Both the position numbers and the translations under genes were made by a program. Below the pieces are notes generated by a model. It made no database searches and was not told the origin of the DNA. It saw only the letters and a program-made list of their open reading frames with translations. Shown here in pieces: positions 1 to 5,280 of a stretch of DNA of 5,442 nucleotides (its first letter is position 1; each line of letters opens with the position of its first letter). The DNA comes from Gammaproteobacteria bacterium (GTDB lineage Bacteria > Pseudomonadota > Gammaproteobacteria > Chromatiales > Chromatiaceae). The stretch is taken from the NCBI GenBank assembly GCA_030621975.1, contig JAUXGQ010000167.1, forward strand, positions 1-5,442, read 5' to 3'.

Positions 1-100
1 CGCAGGAATAGCAGGCTCTCTTTCAAGATGTTGCAACGCAGCTATCGGTGATTTAGACCGTCGTATGGTCGTAGATATTTGGTGTTTGAGGTACTAGCCT
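1..100. other. Window edge, no assignable gene
   Basis: Two plus-strand frames are open from the edge. One stops with TGA at 49-51 after 16 residues ending in SFKMLQRSYR. The other stops with TAG at 95-97 after 31 residues. Either could be the tail of a gene that starts outside the window. I recognise neither peptide, and both are too short to judge by composition. Nothing else is visible before the REP doublet at 101. Confidence 0.3.
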
Positions 101-168
101 GTAGGAGCCGGCTTGCCGGCGAAGATAGCCGACACAGGGTGTCGGTTCGCCCGCAAGCGGGCTCCTAC
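101..168. repeat. REP doublet (BIME/REPIN-like inverted pair of hairpins)
   Basis: Two 23-nt units lie in inverted orientation at 101-123 and 146-168, beginning or ending in GTAGGAGC / GCTCCTAC. They match as inverted copies at 21 of 23 positions. Each unit is itself a hairpin: GCCGGC-TT-GCCGGC at 107-120 and GCCCGC-AA-GCGGGC at 149-162. Between them is a third perfect 7-bp stem, CCGACAC-AGG-GTGTCGG (129-145). This architecture, including the GTAGGAGC..GCTTGC..GCGAA core, is that of REP sequences of Pseudomonas and related gammaproteobacteria, which are mobilised by RAYT transposases and usually sit just after gene ends. Here it lies 63 nt beyond the stop of the slyD remnant. The family name rests on recollection of the core motif; the structure is directly visible. 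Confidence 0.85.
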
Positions 169-230
169 GGTGTGAATGGAGAGTTTTGAATAGAATGTGA
201 CACCGTGGAATCAGGCTGAGTGCCGGAGCG

Positions 231-398
231 TTAACCGTGATGATGGCCCCCCGGTCCGTGCACATGCCCATGCTCGATCTCCTCCTCGGTGGCATCGCGT
301 ACATAGACGACCTGAACATCGAAATTCAACTGCATACCGGACAGCGGATGGTTACCGTCCACAGTGACCGTGTCTGCATCCAACCCGACAACCGTAAG
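231..398 (-). pseudogene. slyD: slyD 3' remnant (FKBP-type peptidyl-prolyl cis-trans isomerase), 5'-truncated
   Basis: Reading the minus strand toward the stop TAA (complement of 231-233) gives VVGLDADTVTVDGNHPLSG, then FDVQVVYVRDATEEEIEHG, then HVHGPGGHHHG. This is the C-terminal part of a SlyD-type FKBP: the VDGNHPL(A/S)G segment, the FDVxVVxVRDATEEE strand and helix, and the short His-rich metal-binding tail. Intact SlyD proteins are about 150-195 residues, cytoplasmic, and act as prolyl isomerase/chaperones and nickel-handling factors. About the first two thirds, including the start codon and most FKBP active-site residues, is absent. Farther upstream the frame gives weakly similar residues to about 431, then stops at 459-461 and again at 465-467, and I find no FKBP-like sequence in other frames. 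It is therefore a truncated remnant, probably of a partial duplication or rearrangement. The 5' edge of homology is approximate. An intact copy elsewhere is likely but unseen. Confidence 0.8.
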
Positions 399-406
399 GA
401 GAATAG

Positions 407-418
407 GTACACATGTAC
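407..418. promoter_or_regulatory. Short inverted repeat beside the -35 box, candidate operator
   Basis: GTACA-CA-TGTAC is a perfect 5-bp inverted repeat with a 2-nt spacer. It ends 3 nt upstream of the proposed -35 hexamer. A dyad there is well placed for a dimeric regulator of the efflux operon. No regulator gene is in the window and the arms are short, so this is a suggestion only. Confidence 0.3.
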
Positions 419-420
419 AA

Positions 421-449
421 TTGAACCTCCGCTCCCAATCCCCTATGAT
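421..449 (+). promoter_or_regulatory. Sigma70-type promoter of the RND operon
   Basis: TTGAAC (421-426) and TATGAT (444-449) are separated by exactly 17 nt. They match 4 of 6 and 5 of 6 consensus bases of the -35 and -10 boxes. Transcription would start near 456, giving a leader of about 140 nt before the adaptor ATG at 598. It is the best promoter I can see upstream of the efflux genes and lies just outside the slyD homology. Confidence 0.6.
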
Positions 450-492
450 AGCCGCGAACTAAAATCAACAAGCAGCCTCAAGGAATGCCCGG

Positions 493-502
493 CTCGATCG
501 AG
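493..502. promoter_or_regulatory. 10-bp perfect palindrome in the operon leader
   Basis: CTCGATCGAG is fully self-complementary and lies about 37-46 nt after the predicted transcription start. It could be a repressor half-site pair or simply chance in GC-rich DNA. The rest of the leader (503-597) shows only weak local pairing, such as AGGG..CCCT at 507-519. Confidence 0.25.
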
Positions 503-597
503 GTGAGGGATTAAACCCTACACCCCGGGAGGACACTAGGAGCAGCGGGCCAACGACCACTCGATCCCGAACAAGCCACATAAAGAGAACCGAACCC

Positions 598-1752
598 ATG
601 CGCGCCAACCGCAAGCTACTAATCCCCTGTCTGTTCCTGGTACCCCTGCTCGTCGCCGGCTGCGCCGAAGAACAGGTCGTTCCCGAGCGGCCGCGCCTGG
701 TGCTGGCCATGAAGCTCGGCGACCCGTCCACCTTCGAAGACCGCTGGGTGCCGGGTCGGGCCAAGGCCACCCGCGAGCTGGACCTCTCCTTCCGGGTTGG
801 CGGCCGCATGATCGCCCGCCCGGTAAACGTGGGCGACGAGCTCAAAAAGGGCGACCTGGTGGCCCAGCTCGACCCCACCGACTATGAGGTTGAGCTGCAG
901 AACGCCGAGGGCAATCGCGATGAGGCCAAGGCAAAACAAACAGCGGCCCAGTCCCATCTGAACCGGCAGCTTCGAATCCGCAAGGAAGACCCCGGCGCCA
1001 TCAGCAGGGCCTCCATCGAGCGCGCCCGGGAGGCACGGGATAAGGCGAAGGCCAACATCAAGGCCCTGGAGGCGGCGGTCTCCGATGCTAAAAACCGCTT
1101 GCAGCGTACCACCCTGACGGCGCCCTTCGCTTCGACGGTGGTGGCCAAATTCGCCGAGGCCTTCGAGGATGTGCAGGCCAATCAGAACATCGTGCGGCTG
1201 GTGGATACCTCCAAGATCGAGTTCCTGGTCAACATTCCCGAGCGCGATATCAGTATCATTGCGGAGGTCACGAATATCCGGGTGCAGATCGACGCCTTTC
1301 CGGGGGTGGAGATTCCGGCGCAGATCAAGGAGATCGGCACCGAAGCCAGCCAGACCACCCGCACCTACCCGGTGACCCTGATCATGGACCAGCCCGAGGG
1401 CTATACCGTCCTGCCCGGAATGGCCGGCCGCACCACCGGTGACGTTACGGGCGATCCCACGGGCGTGATCGTGCCCCTGTCGGCGGTATTCACCGAGGAA
1501 GGCGGCAGCCAGGCGGCCCTGCAGGGCCAGGTCGACGCGTCCCTGTCACCGGCCGAGCGGCCCACCTTCGTCTGGGTCGTCGACGAGGCCGACCTGACCG
1601 TCAAGCAACGCACCGTGGTGCCCGATGTCATCACCGCCCGGGGCATGCGCCTCAAGGAGGGCGTCAAAACGGGTGAGTGGATAGTCACCGCGGGTGTCTA
1701 CTCCCTGGCCGAGGGACAGAAGGTCCGTATCAGCCAACAGCGTCAGGAGTAA
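598..1752 (+). CDS. RND efflux system periplasmic adaptor lipoprotein (membrane fusion protein)
   Basis: This is the adaptor of a tripartite RND pump, linking the inner-membrane permease encoded next to it to an outer-membrane channel. Its 384 residues match the family length (about 370-400). The N-terminus is a lipoprotein signal with lipobox LVAGC and predicted lipidated Cys22. Two halves of a lipoyl-like barrel-sandwich domain lie at about 61-95 (LSFRVGG..NVGDELKKGDLVAQLDP) and 171-202 (TTLTAPFAST). Between them an Ala/Lys/Arg/Glu-rich alpha-helical hairpin (about 96-170) carries GAIS (133-136) at its tip, where TolC-binding RLS motifs end in Ser; the Arg and Leu spacing is not exact. A beta-barrel domain (about 207-283, with LPGM at 272-275) and a membrane-proximal domain (about 286-380) complete it. 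The ATG at 598 is preferred because it starts the signal peptide; the Shine-Dalgarno is modest (AGAGA, 584-588, 9-nt gap). The permease follows after 3 nt. Substrate cannot be read from the sequence. Confidence 0.95.
   Translation: MRANRKLLIPCLFLVPLLVAGCAEEQVVPERPRLVLAMKLGDPSTFEDRWVPGRAKATRELDLSFRVGGRMIARPVNVGDELKKGDLVAQLDPTDYEVELQNAEGNRDEAKAKQTAAQSHLNRQLRIRKEDPGAISRASIERAREARDKAKANIKALEAAVSDAKNRLQRTTLTAPFASTVVAKFAEAFEDVQANQNIVRLVDTSKIEFLVNIPERDISIIAEVTNIRVQIDAFPGVEIPAQIKEIGTEASQTTRTYPVTLIMDQPEGYTVLPGMAGRTTGDVTGDPTGVIVPLSAVFTEEGGSQAALQGQVDASLSPAERPTFVWVVDEADLTVKQRTVVPDVITARGMRLKEGVKTGEWIVTAGVYSLAEGQKVRISQQRQE
1745..1749 (+). promoter_or_regulatory. Ribosome binding site of the permease, inside the adaptor's last codons
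   Basis: AGGAG overlaps the final adaptor codons and sits 6 nt before the permease ATG (1756). The adaptor stop is at 1750-1752. This arrangement fixes the permease start and suggests translational coupling of the two pump subunits. Confidence 0.85.
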
Positions 1753-1755
1753 GTC

Positions 1756-4700
1756 ATGAACCTGGCCGCCATCGCAATCAAGAACAAGACAGTCACCTGG
1801 TTTGCCGTCGCCGTCATCCTCATCGGCGGGCTCGGCAGCTATTTCGATCTGCCCCAGCTCGAAGACCCCGCCTTTACCGTCAAGACCGCGGTGATCACCA
1901 CCAGCTATCCGGGCGCCATCGCCAAGGAGGTGGAGCTCGAGGTCACGGACCGCATCGAGCAGGGGCTCATGGAGATGAAGGAGATCCGCTACGTGGAGTC
2001 CATGTCGAAGCCGGGCTTCTCCATGATCCGGGTCGAGATGAAGCCCGAGTACTGGTCGGACAAGCTGCCGCAGATCTTCGACGAAATGCGCCGCAAGGTG
2101 ACGAAGATGGAAGCGTCCCTGCCCCCGGGCACCAGCAAGCCTGAGGTAGCGGACGACTACGGGCAGGTCTTCGGGCTGCTGCTGGCCCTCACCGGGGACG
2201 GCTACAGCTACGAGCAGCTCGAGCGCTACGCCAAGGACCTGCGCAAGGAGCTGAGTACGGTGGACGGCGTGTCCCGGGTCGACTTCTGGGGCCTGCGGGA
2301 GAAGGTGATCTATCTCGACACCACCCAGACCCAGCTCGCCAACCTGGGCATCAGCGAGGACAGCATCACCAATACCCTGAAGAACCAGAACATGGTGGTG
2401 GATGCCGGCTCCGTCGACGTCCTGGACCACCGCCTGCGCATCCAGCCCACGGGCGAGTTCCAGTCGCCCCGGGACATCGGCAACCTGACCCTGCGGCCTT
2501 CCGTCATCGACGTGGTCCAGCAGCAGGCCCGCGAGCGCAACCGCCGCGCCGGCTCCGAGCTGCTCCGCATTGCGGATATCGGCGACATCAGCCGCGGGCT
2601 GCGCGAGCCGGCGTCCCAGATGATGCGGCTCAACGGGCAGCAGGCCATCGGGCTCGCCCTGGCGCCGGTGCTCACGGATAACATCGTCGCGGTGGGCCAG
2701 CGGGTCGATGCGCGGCTCGAAGAGCTCATCTACGACGTCCTGCCGGTGGGCATCGAGGTGCACCGCATCCACTGGCAGTCCGAGGTGGTCGACGAGGCGG
2801 TGGTGGCCTTCCTGATCAATTTTGCCGAGGCGCTGGCCATCGTGCTGGTCGTGGTGGCCATACCCATGGGCTGGCGCATGGGGTTGATCATCGGCACCAA
2901 TCTGGTGCTCACGGTCCTGGCGACCTTCATCATCATGAGCCTGTGGGGGATCGAGCTGCACCGCATCTCCCTGGGGGCGCTGATCATCGCCCTGGGTATG
3001 ATGGTTGACAACGCCATCGTGGTGGCGGATGAGATTACGGTGAAGATCCAGCAGGGTATGGACCGTATCAAGGCGGCCACCGAGGCGGTGGCCAAACACC
3101 AGTTACCGCTGATCGGGGCCACCGTCATCGCCGTGATGGCATTCTTTCCCATCGCCATGTCGCCCGGCGACACCGGCGAGTATTGCCAGCATCTGTTCTA
3201 TGTCGCCGGCGCCTCCCTGCTGGCAAGCTGGCTGCTGGCCCTCACCGTAACGCCGCTGCAATGCGTGGCCATGCTGCCGGAACCCAAGGGCGATGCCGAT
3301 CCCTACGCGGGCGCATTCTACCAGCGCTTCCGGGGCCTGCTGGGGGGGGCGATCCGCTTCCGCTGGCTCACCCTCGCGGGTGTGTACGGGGTGTTGTTCC
3401 TTGCCATCGTCGGCTTCGGCCAGGTCGAGGAGCTGTTTTTCCCCAACTCGTCCATGCCCAAGTTCATGATCGACTTCTACGCCCCCTATGGCACGCGTAT
3501 CGAGGCGGTGTCGGCGGACGTGCGGGACTTCGAGAAGAAGCTCATGGAGGACGAGCGGGTCGACAACGTCTCGACCTTCATCGGCGCCGGTCCACCGCGT
3601 TTCTACCTGCCGGTGCAGCCCGAGGACCAGATGTCCAACTATGCCCAGCTCATCGTCAACGTGCACGACTATCAGGATATTGTGGATATGATTGACGAGC
3701 TCGATGCCTGGGCCAAGGAGCACTATCCCAATGCCGTTATACCCATCAAGCCCTACGTGGTCGGCATCAGCAAGACCTGGCAGTTCGAGGTGCGGATCAG
3801 CGGGCCGGCGGTGGCCGACCCCGAGATCCTGCGGGCGGTAGCCTCCAACGGCGGTCAGGCGGTCGAGACCAGCCCGGATACGGCGGTCGTGCGCTCCGAC
3901 TGGCAGCAGCGGGTGCAGCGCTTGGTGCCCGAGTACAACCGCGAACGGGCCCGCTGGTCCAACATCACCCGCGAGGACCTGGCCCGCACCACCAAACGCG
4001 CCTACGACGGACGTGACGTGGGTCTCTATCGCGAGGGCGACGACCTGATCCCGATCGTAATGCGCTTCGAGGAGGAAGAGCGCCGGGCCGTGGACGGGCT
4101 GCCCGACCTGCAGGTCAAGTCCGAGCTCGCCACCGAGGGCGTGCCCCTGAATCAGGTCACCGACGGCGTGCGCACGGAGTGGGTCGACGACATGATCTGG
4201 CGGCGCGACCGCAAACGCACCATCAAGCTGCAGGCCAATCCCCTGGTGAGCGTCACCCTGCCGACCCTGCGCGAGCAGATAGCGGACGACGTCTGGGCCA
4301 CCAAGCTGCCGCCGGGTTACACCATGGAATGGGGGGGCGTGACCGAGGACGAGATCCTGGGCAACGAGCAGCTCATACCCGGCATCGTCCCCGCCGTCAT
4401 CATCATGCTGTTCATCATGGTGGCGCTGTTCAACTCCTTGCGCGAGCCGCTGATCATCATCCTGACCGTTCCGCTGGCCATCATCGGGGTCACCGTCGGG
4501 CTGCTGGTGACCGGCTTCCCGTTCGGCTTCATCGCCCTGCTGGGGGTGCTCAGCCTCGCGGGCATGATGATCAAGAACGTGATCGTGCTGCTGGACGAGA
4601 TCCGGAGCAACAAGAACCTGGGTATGGATCCCTACGATGCGGTGGTCAAGGCGGCCCTGTCGCGTCTGCGCCCGGTGCTGCTGACCTCGGCCACCACCTT

Positions 4701-4893
4701 CCTGGGGGTGCTTCCGCTGATCCAGGACGTGCTCTGGTCAGGGCTCGCGGTGGCTATCTCCGGTGGCCTGCTGTTCGGCACGGTCATTACCATGATATTC
4801 GTGCCCACCCTGTACGCGATCGTGTTCAATATTCGCGAGGGTAAGGGCGAGCGCGCCGAGCCGGAGCCCGCTCCCGCTCCCGCCAAGGCATAA
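1756..4893 (+). CDS. RND efflux permease, HAE1 (AcrB-like) family, inner membrane
   Basis: This proton-driven efflux pump subunit should work as a homotrimer with the upstream adaptor. At 1045 residues it is full length (AcrB is 1049). The fold is two repeats: TM1 at about 12-30, a large periplasmic loop 31-345, TM2-6 within about 346-502, TM7 at about 538-556, a second periplasmic loop 557-873, and TM8-12 within about 874-1022. Family landmarks include YPGA (51-54), the TM4 motif GMMVDNAIVVADE (414-426), the TM10 motif GMMIKNVIVLLDE (936-948, Lys940), and RLRP..T in TM11 (Arg970, Thr977). By comparison with AcrB, Asp418, Lys940, Arg970 and Thr977 match the relay residues Asp407, Lys940, Arg971 and Thr978, while Asn419 replaces Asp408. 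The C-terminus is a cytoplasmic Glu/Pro/Ala tail (about 1032-1045). The adaptor ends 3 nt upstream. The overall sequence recalls the AcrB/TriC-like branch more than metal-exporting CusA, but I do not assign a named system or substrate. Confidence 0.96.
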   Translation: MNLAAIAIKNKTVTWFAVAVILIGGLGSYFDLPQLEDPAFTVKTAVITTSYPGAIAKEVELEVTDRIEQGLMEMKEIRYVESMSKPGFSMIRVEMKPEYWSDKLPQIFDEMRRKVTKMEASLPPGTSKPEVADDYGQVFGLLLALTGDGYSYEQLERYAKDLRKELSTVDGVSRVDFWGLREKVIYLDTTQTQLANLGISEDSITNTLKNQNMVVDAGSVDVLDHRLRIQPTGEFQSPRDIGNLTLRPSVIDVVQQQARERNRRAGSELLRIADIGDISRGLREPASQMMRLNGQQAIGLALAPVLTDNIVAVGQRVDARLEELIYDVLPVGIEVHRIHWQSEVVDEAVVAFLINFAEALAIVLVVVAIPMGWRMGLIIGTNLVLTVLATFIIMSLWGIELHRISLGALIIALGMMVDNAIVVADEITVKIQQGMDRIKAATEAVAKHQLPLIGATVIAVMAFFPIAMSPGDTGEYCQHLFYVAGASLLASWLLALTVTPLQCVAMLPEPKGDADPYAGAFYQRFRGLLGGAIRFRWLTLAGVYGVLFLAIVGFGQVEELFFPNSSMPKFMIDFYAPYGTRIEAVSADVRDFEKKLMEDERVDNVSTFIGAGPPRFYLPVQPEDQMSNYAQLIVNVHDYQDIVDMIDELDAWAKEHYPNAVIPIKPYVVGISKTWQFEVRISGPAVADPEILRAVASNGGQAVETSPDTAVVRSDWQQRVQRLVPEYNRERARWSNITREDLARTTKRAYDGRDVGLYREGDDLIPIVMRFEEEERRAVDGLPDLQVKSELATEGVPLNQVTDGVRTEWVDDMIWRRDRKRTIKLQANPLVSVTLPTLREQIADDVWATKLPPGYTMEWGGVTEDEILGNEQLIPGIVPAVIIMLFIMVALFNSLREPLIIILTVPLAIIGVTVGLLVTGFPFGFIALLGVLSLAGMMIKNVIVLLDEIRSNKNLGMDPYDAVVKAALSRLRPVLLTSATTFLGVLPLIQDVLWSGLAVAISGGLLFGTVITMIFVPTLYAIVFNIREGKGERAEPEPAPAPAKA

Positions 4894-4900
4894 GACCAAG

Positions 4901-4940
4901 GCCTACGCTACGGCTGCCCGTTGAGCGGGCAGCCGTAGGC
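4901..4940 (+). terminator. Stem-loop after the RND operon, probable terminator without U-tract
   Basis: CTACGGCTGCCCG (4908-4920), loop TTGAG, CGGGCAGCCGTAG (4926-4938) form a perfect 13-bp stem beginning 14 nt after the permease stop. GCCTAC (4901-4906) can alternatively pair with GTAGGC (4935-4940) by bulging five bases. No run of T follows, so it may pause polymerase, protect the 3' end or need Rho rather than act as a classic intrinsic terminator. Confidence 0.5.
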
Positions 4941-4950
4941 CCTCAGGATG

Positions 4951-4979
4951 TAGGATGTGGTGAGCTTGCGAACCGCATC
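4951..4979. repeat. Interspersed hairpin repeat (GTAGGATG..GCATC type)
   Basis: GATGTGGT (4954-4961) pairs with ACCGCATC (4972-4979), one pair being a G-U wobble, across a 10-nt loop GAGCTTGCGA. The layout TAGGATG..GAGC..GCGA..CATCA recalls a short palindromic repeat scattered between genes in many gammaproteobacteria. Assignment to that class is from memory. Confidence 0.4.
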
Positions 4980-5024
4980 AATCGAGAAACATGACGGACT
5001 ACCGCAGCTGCATACTGTCTTGCG

Positions 5025-5051
5025 AAACAAAAAGCTGGGGCGAGCCCCAGC
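5025..5051 (-). terminator. Intrinsic terminator readable on the minus strand
   Basis: On the minus strand GCTGGGG-CTCG-CCCCAGC (complement of 5034-5051) is a perfect 7-bp GC-rich stem with a 4-nt loop, followed directly by TTTTTGTTT (complement of 5025-5033). That is a textbook intrinsic terminator. No minus-strand gene is visible upstream of it (5052-5280). Confidence 0.5.
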
Positions 5052-5175
5052 CTACCGGGCCAAGCGGTCTCACATTCCGACATTCGTCGGTGGCCGCGAG
5101 TCGAGCCTCCGGGATGTTGGAATGTGAGACCTGACCCCGATCCGAGGCGCAGCAAAGCCGGGGCAAACTCCAGCC
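5031..5175 (+). repeat. Pair of imperfect direct repeats flanking a palindrome
   Basis: AAAGCTGGGGCGAGCCCCAGCC at 5031-5052 recurs as a diverged copy at 5154-5175. The two agree at 18 of 22 positions and all four differences are transitions. The long inverted repeat at 5066-5131 lies between them. The pair could mark the ends of a small inserted unit or be two independent copies of a genomic repeat. Confidence 0.4.
5066..5131. repeat. Long inverted repeat, candidate MITE or RAYT-associated element
   Basis: GGTCTCACATTCC (5066-5078) and GGAATGTGAGACC (5119-5131) are perfect 13-bp inverted copies. Pairing continues through a G-T pair and ACAT/ATGT, so the arms reach 5083 and 5114, 18 positions each. 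The 30-nt centre is GC-rich, and a smaller stem CCGAC-ATTC-GTCGG (5077-5090) competes with the long one. The adjacent CTGACCCCGA (5131-5140) reads on the minus strand as TCGGGGTCAG, which I associate with sequences bordering Y1-type REP-associated transposase genes. No transposase is present. The repeat is certain; its class is inference. Confidence 0.6.
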
Positions 5176-5225
5176 TTCTACATCTGCTGTTTGATGGTGA
5201 TGGGCTATCAACGTTAAAACATTCT

Positions 5226-5254
5226 TTGTCATTTTGCACAAGACTTACAGACTA
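5226..5254 (+). promoter_or_regulatory. Weak candidate promoter for the gene at 5281
   Basis: TTGTCA (5226-5231) resembles a -35 box (5 of 6). A poor -10 candidate, AGACTA (5249-5254), lies 17 nt later. The surrounding segment is the AT-richest in the intergenic region, which fits a promoter, but the -10 match is poor. Confidence 0.25.
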
Positions 5255-5269
5255 CGAGACTAACCAATC

Positions 5270-5274
5270 AGGAG
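5270..5274 (+). promoter_or_regulatory. Ribosome binding site for the gene at 5281
   Basis: AGGAG lies 6 nt upstream of the ATG at 5281. This strong, well-spaced site fixes the start of the truncated downstream gene. Confidence 0.85.
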
Positions 5275-5280
5275 TAGATA

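Larger units (their letters stand above)
4894..5280. other. Intergenic region of 387 nt, repeat-rich, no gene
   Basis: Open frames on the minus strand here run through inverted repeats and resemble no protein I know, so I call no gene. In order the stretch holds: a stem-loop after the permease stop, an interspersed hairpin repeat, a stem with a T-tract readable on the minus strand, a long inverted repeat, a diverged second copy of the stem sequence, and an AT-richer segment (about 5200-5280) with promoter-like hexamers and the ribosome binding site of the next gene. Confidence 0.7.

Noticed and set aside
1..97. Possible gene tail at the left edge
   Set aside because: Two frames are open for only 16 and 31 codons and neither peptide is recognisable, so I did not call a coding region.
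101..168. CRISPR-like or intrinsic terminator reading of the repeat pair
   Set aside because: There are only two units, in inverted rather than direct orientation, and no T-tract follows either stem. REP structure explains it fully.
237..506. Plus-strand open frame of 89 codons
   Set aside because: Its first half is the antisense of the slyD remnant and it runs through the proposed operon promoter. There is no ribosome binding site of note and no known motif.
1546..3099. Open minus-strand frame of 517 codons opposite the adaptor and permease genes
   Set aside because: It is antisense to two certain genes, has a His/Asp/Gly/Leu-heavy composition typical of the complement of GC-rich codons, and shows no family motif.
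3103..3723. Open minus-strand frame of 206 codons inside the permease gene
   Set aside because: It is a shadow of the permease reading frame, with no domain-like sequence and no separate promoter or ribosome binding site that I can see.
4179..4844. Plus-strand open frame of 221 codons in another frame of the permease 3' part
   Set aside because: It overlaps the certain permease frame; the peptide is rich in Arg, Ala, Gly and His as expected for an off-frame translation of GC-rich DNA.
4943..5241. Two overlapping minus-strand open frames of 98 and 80 codons in the intergenic region
   Set aside because: They pass straight through the inverted repeats (the longer also through the interspersed hairpin repeat), overlap each other in different frames, and resemble no protein. 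A noncoding reading fits better.
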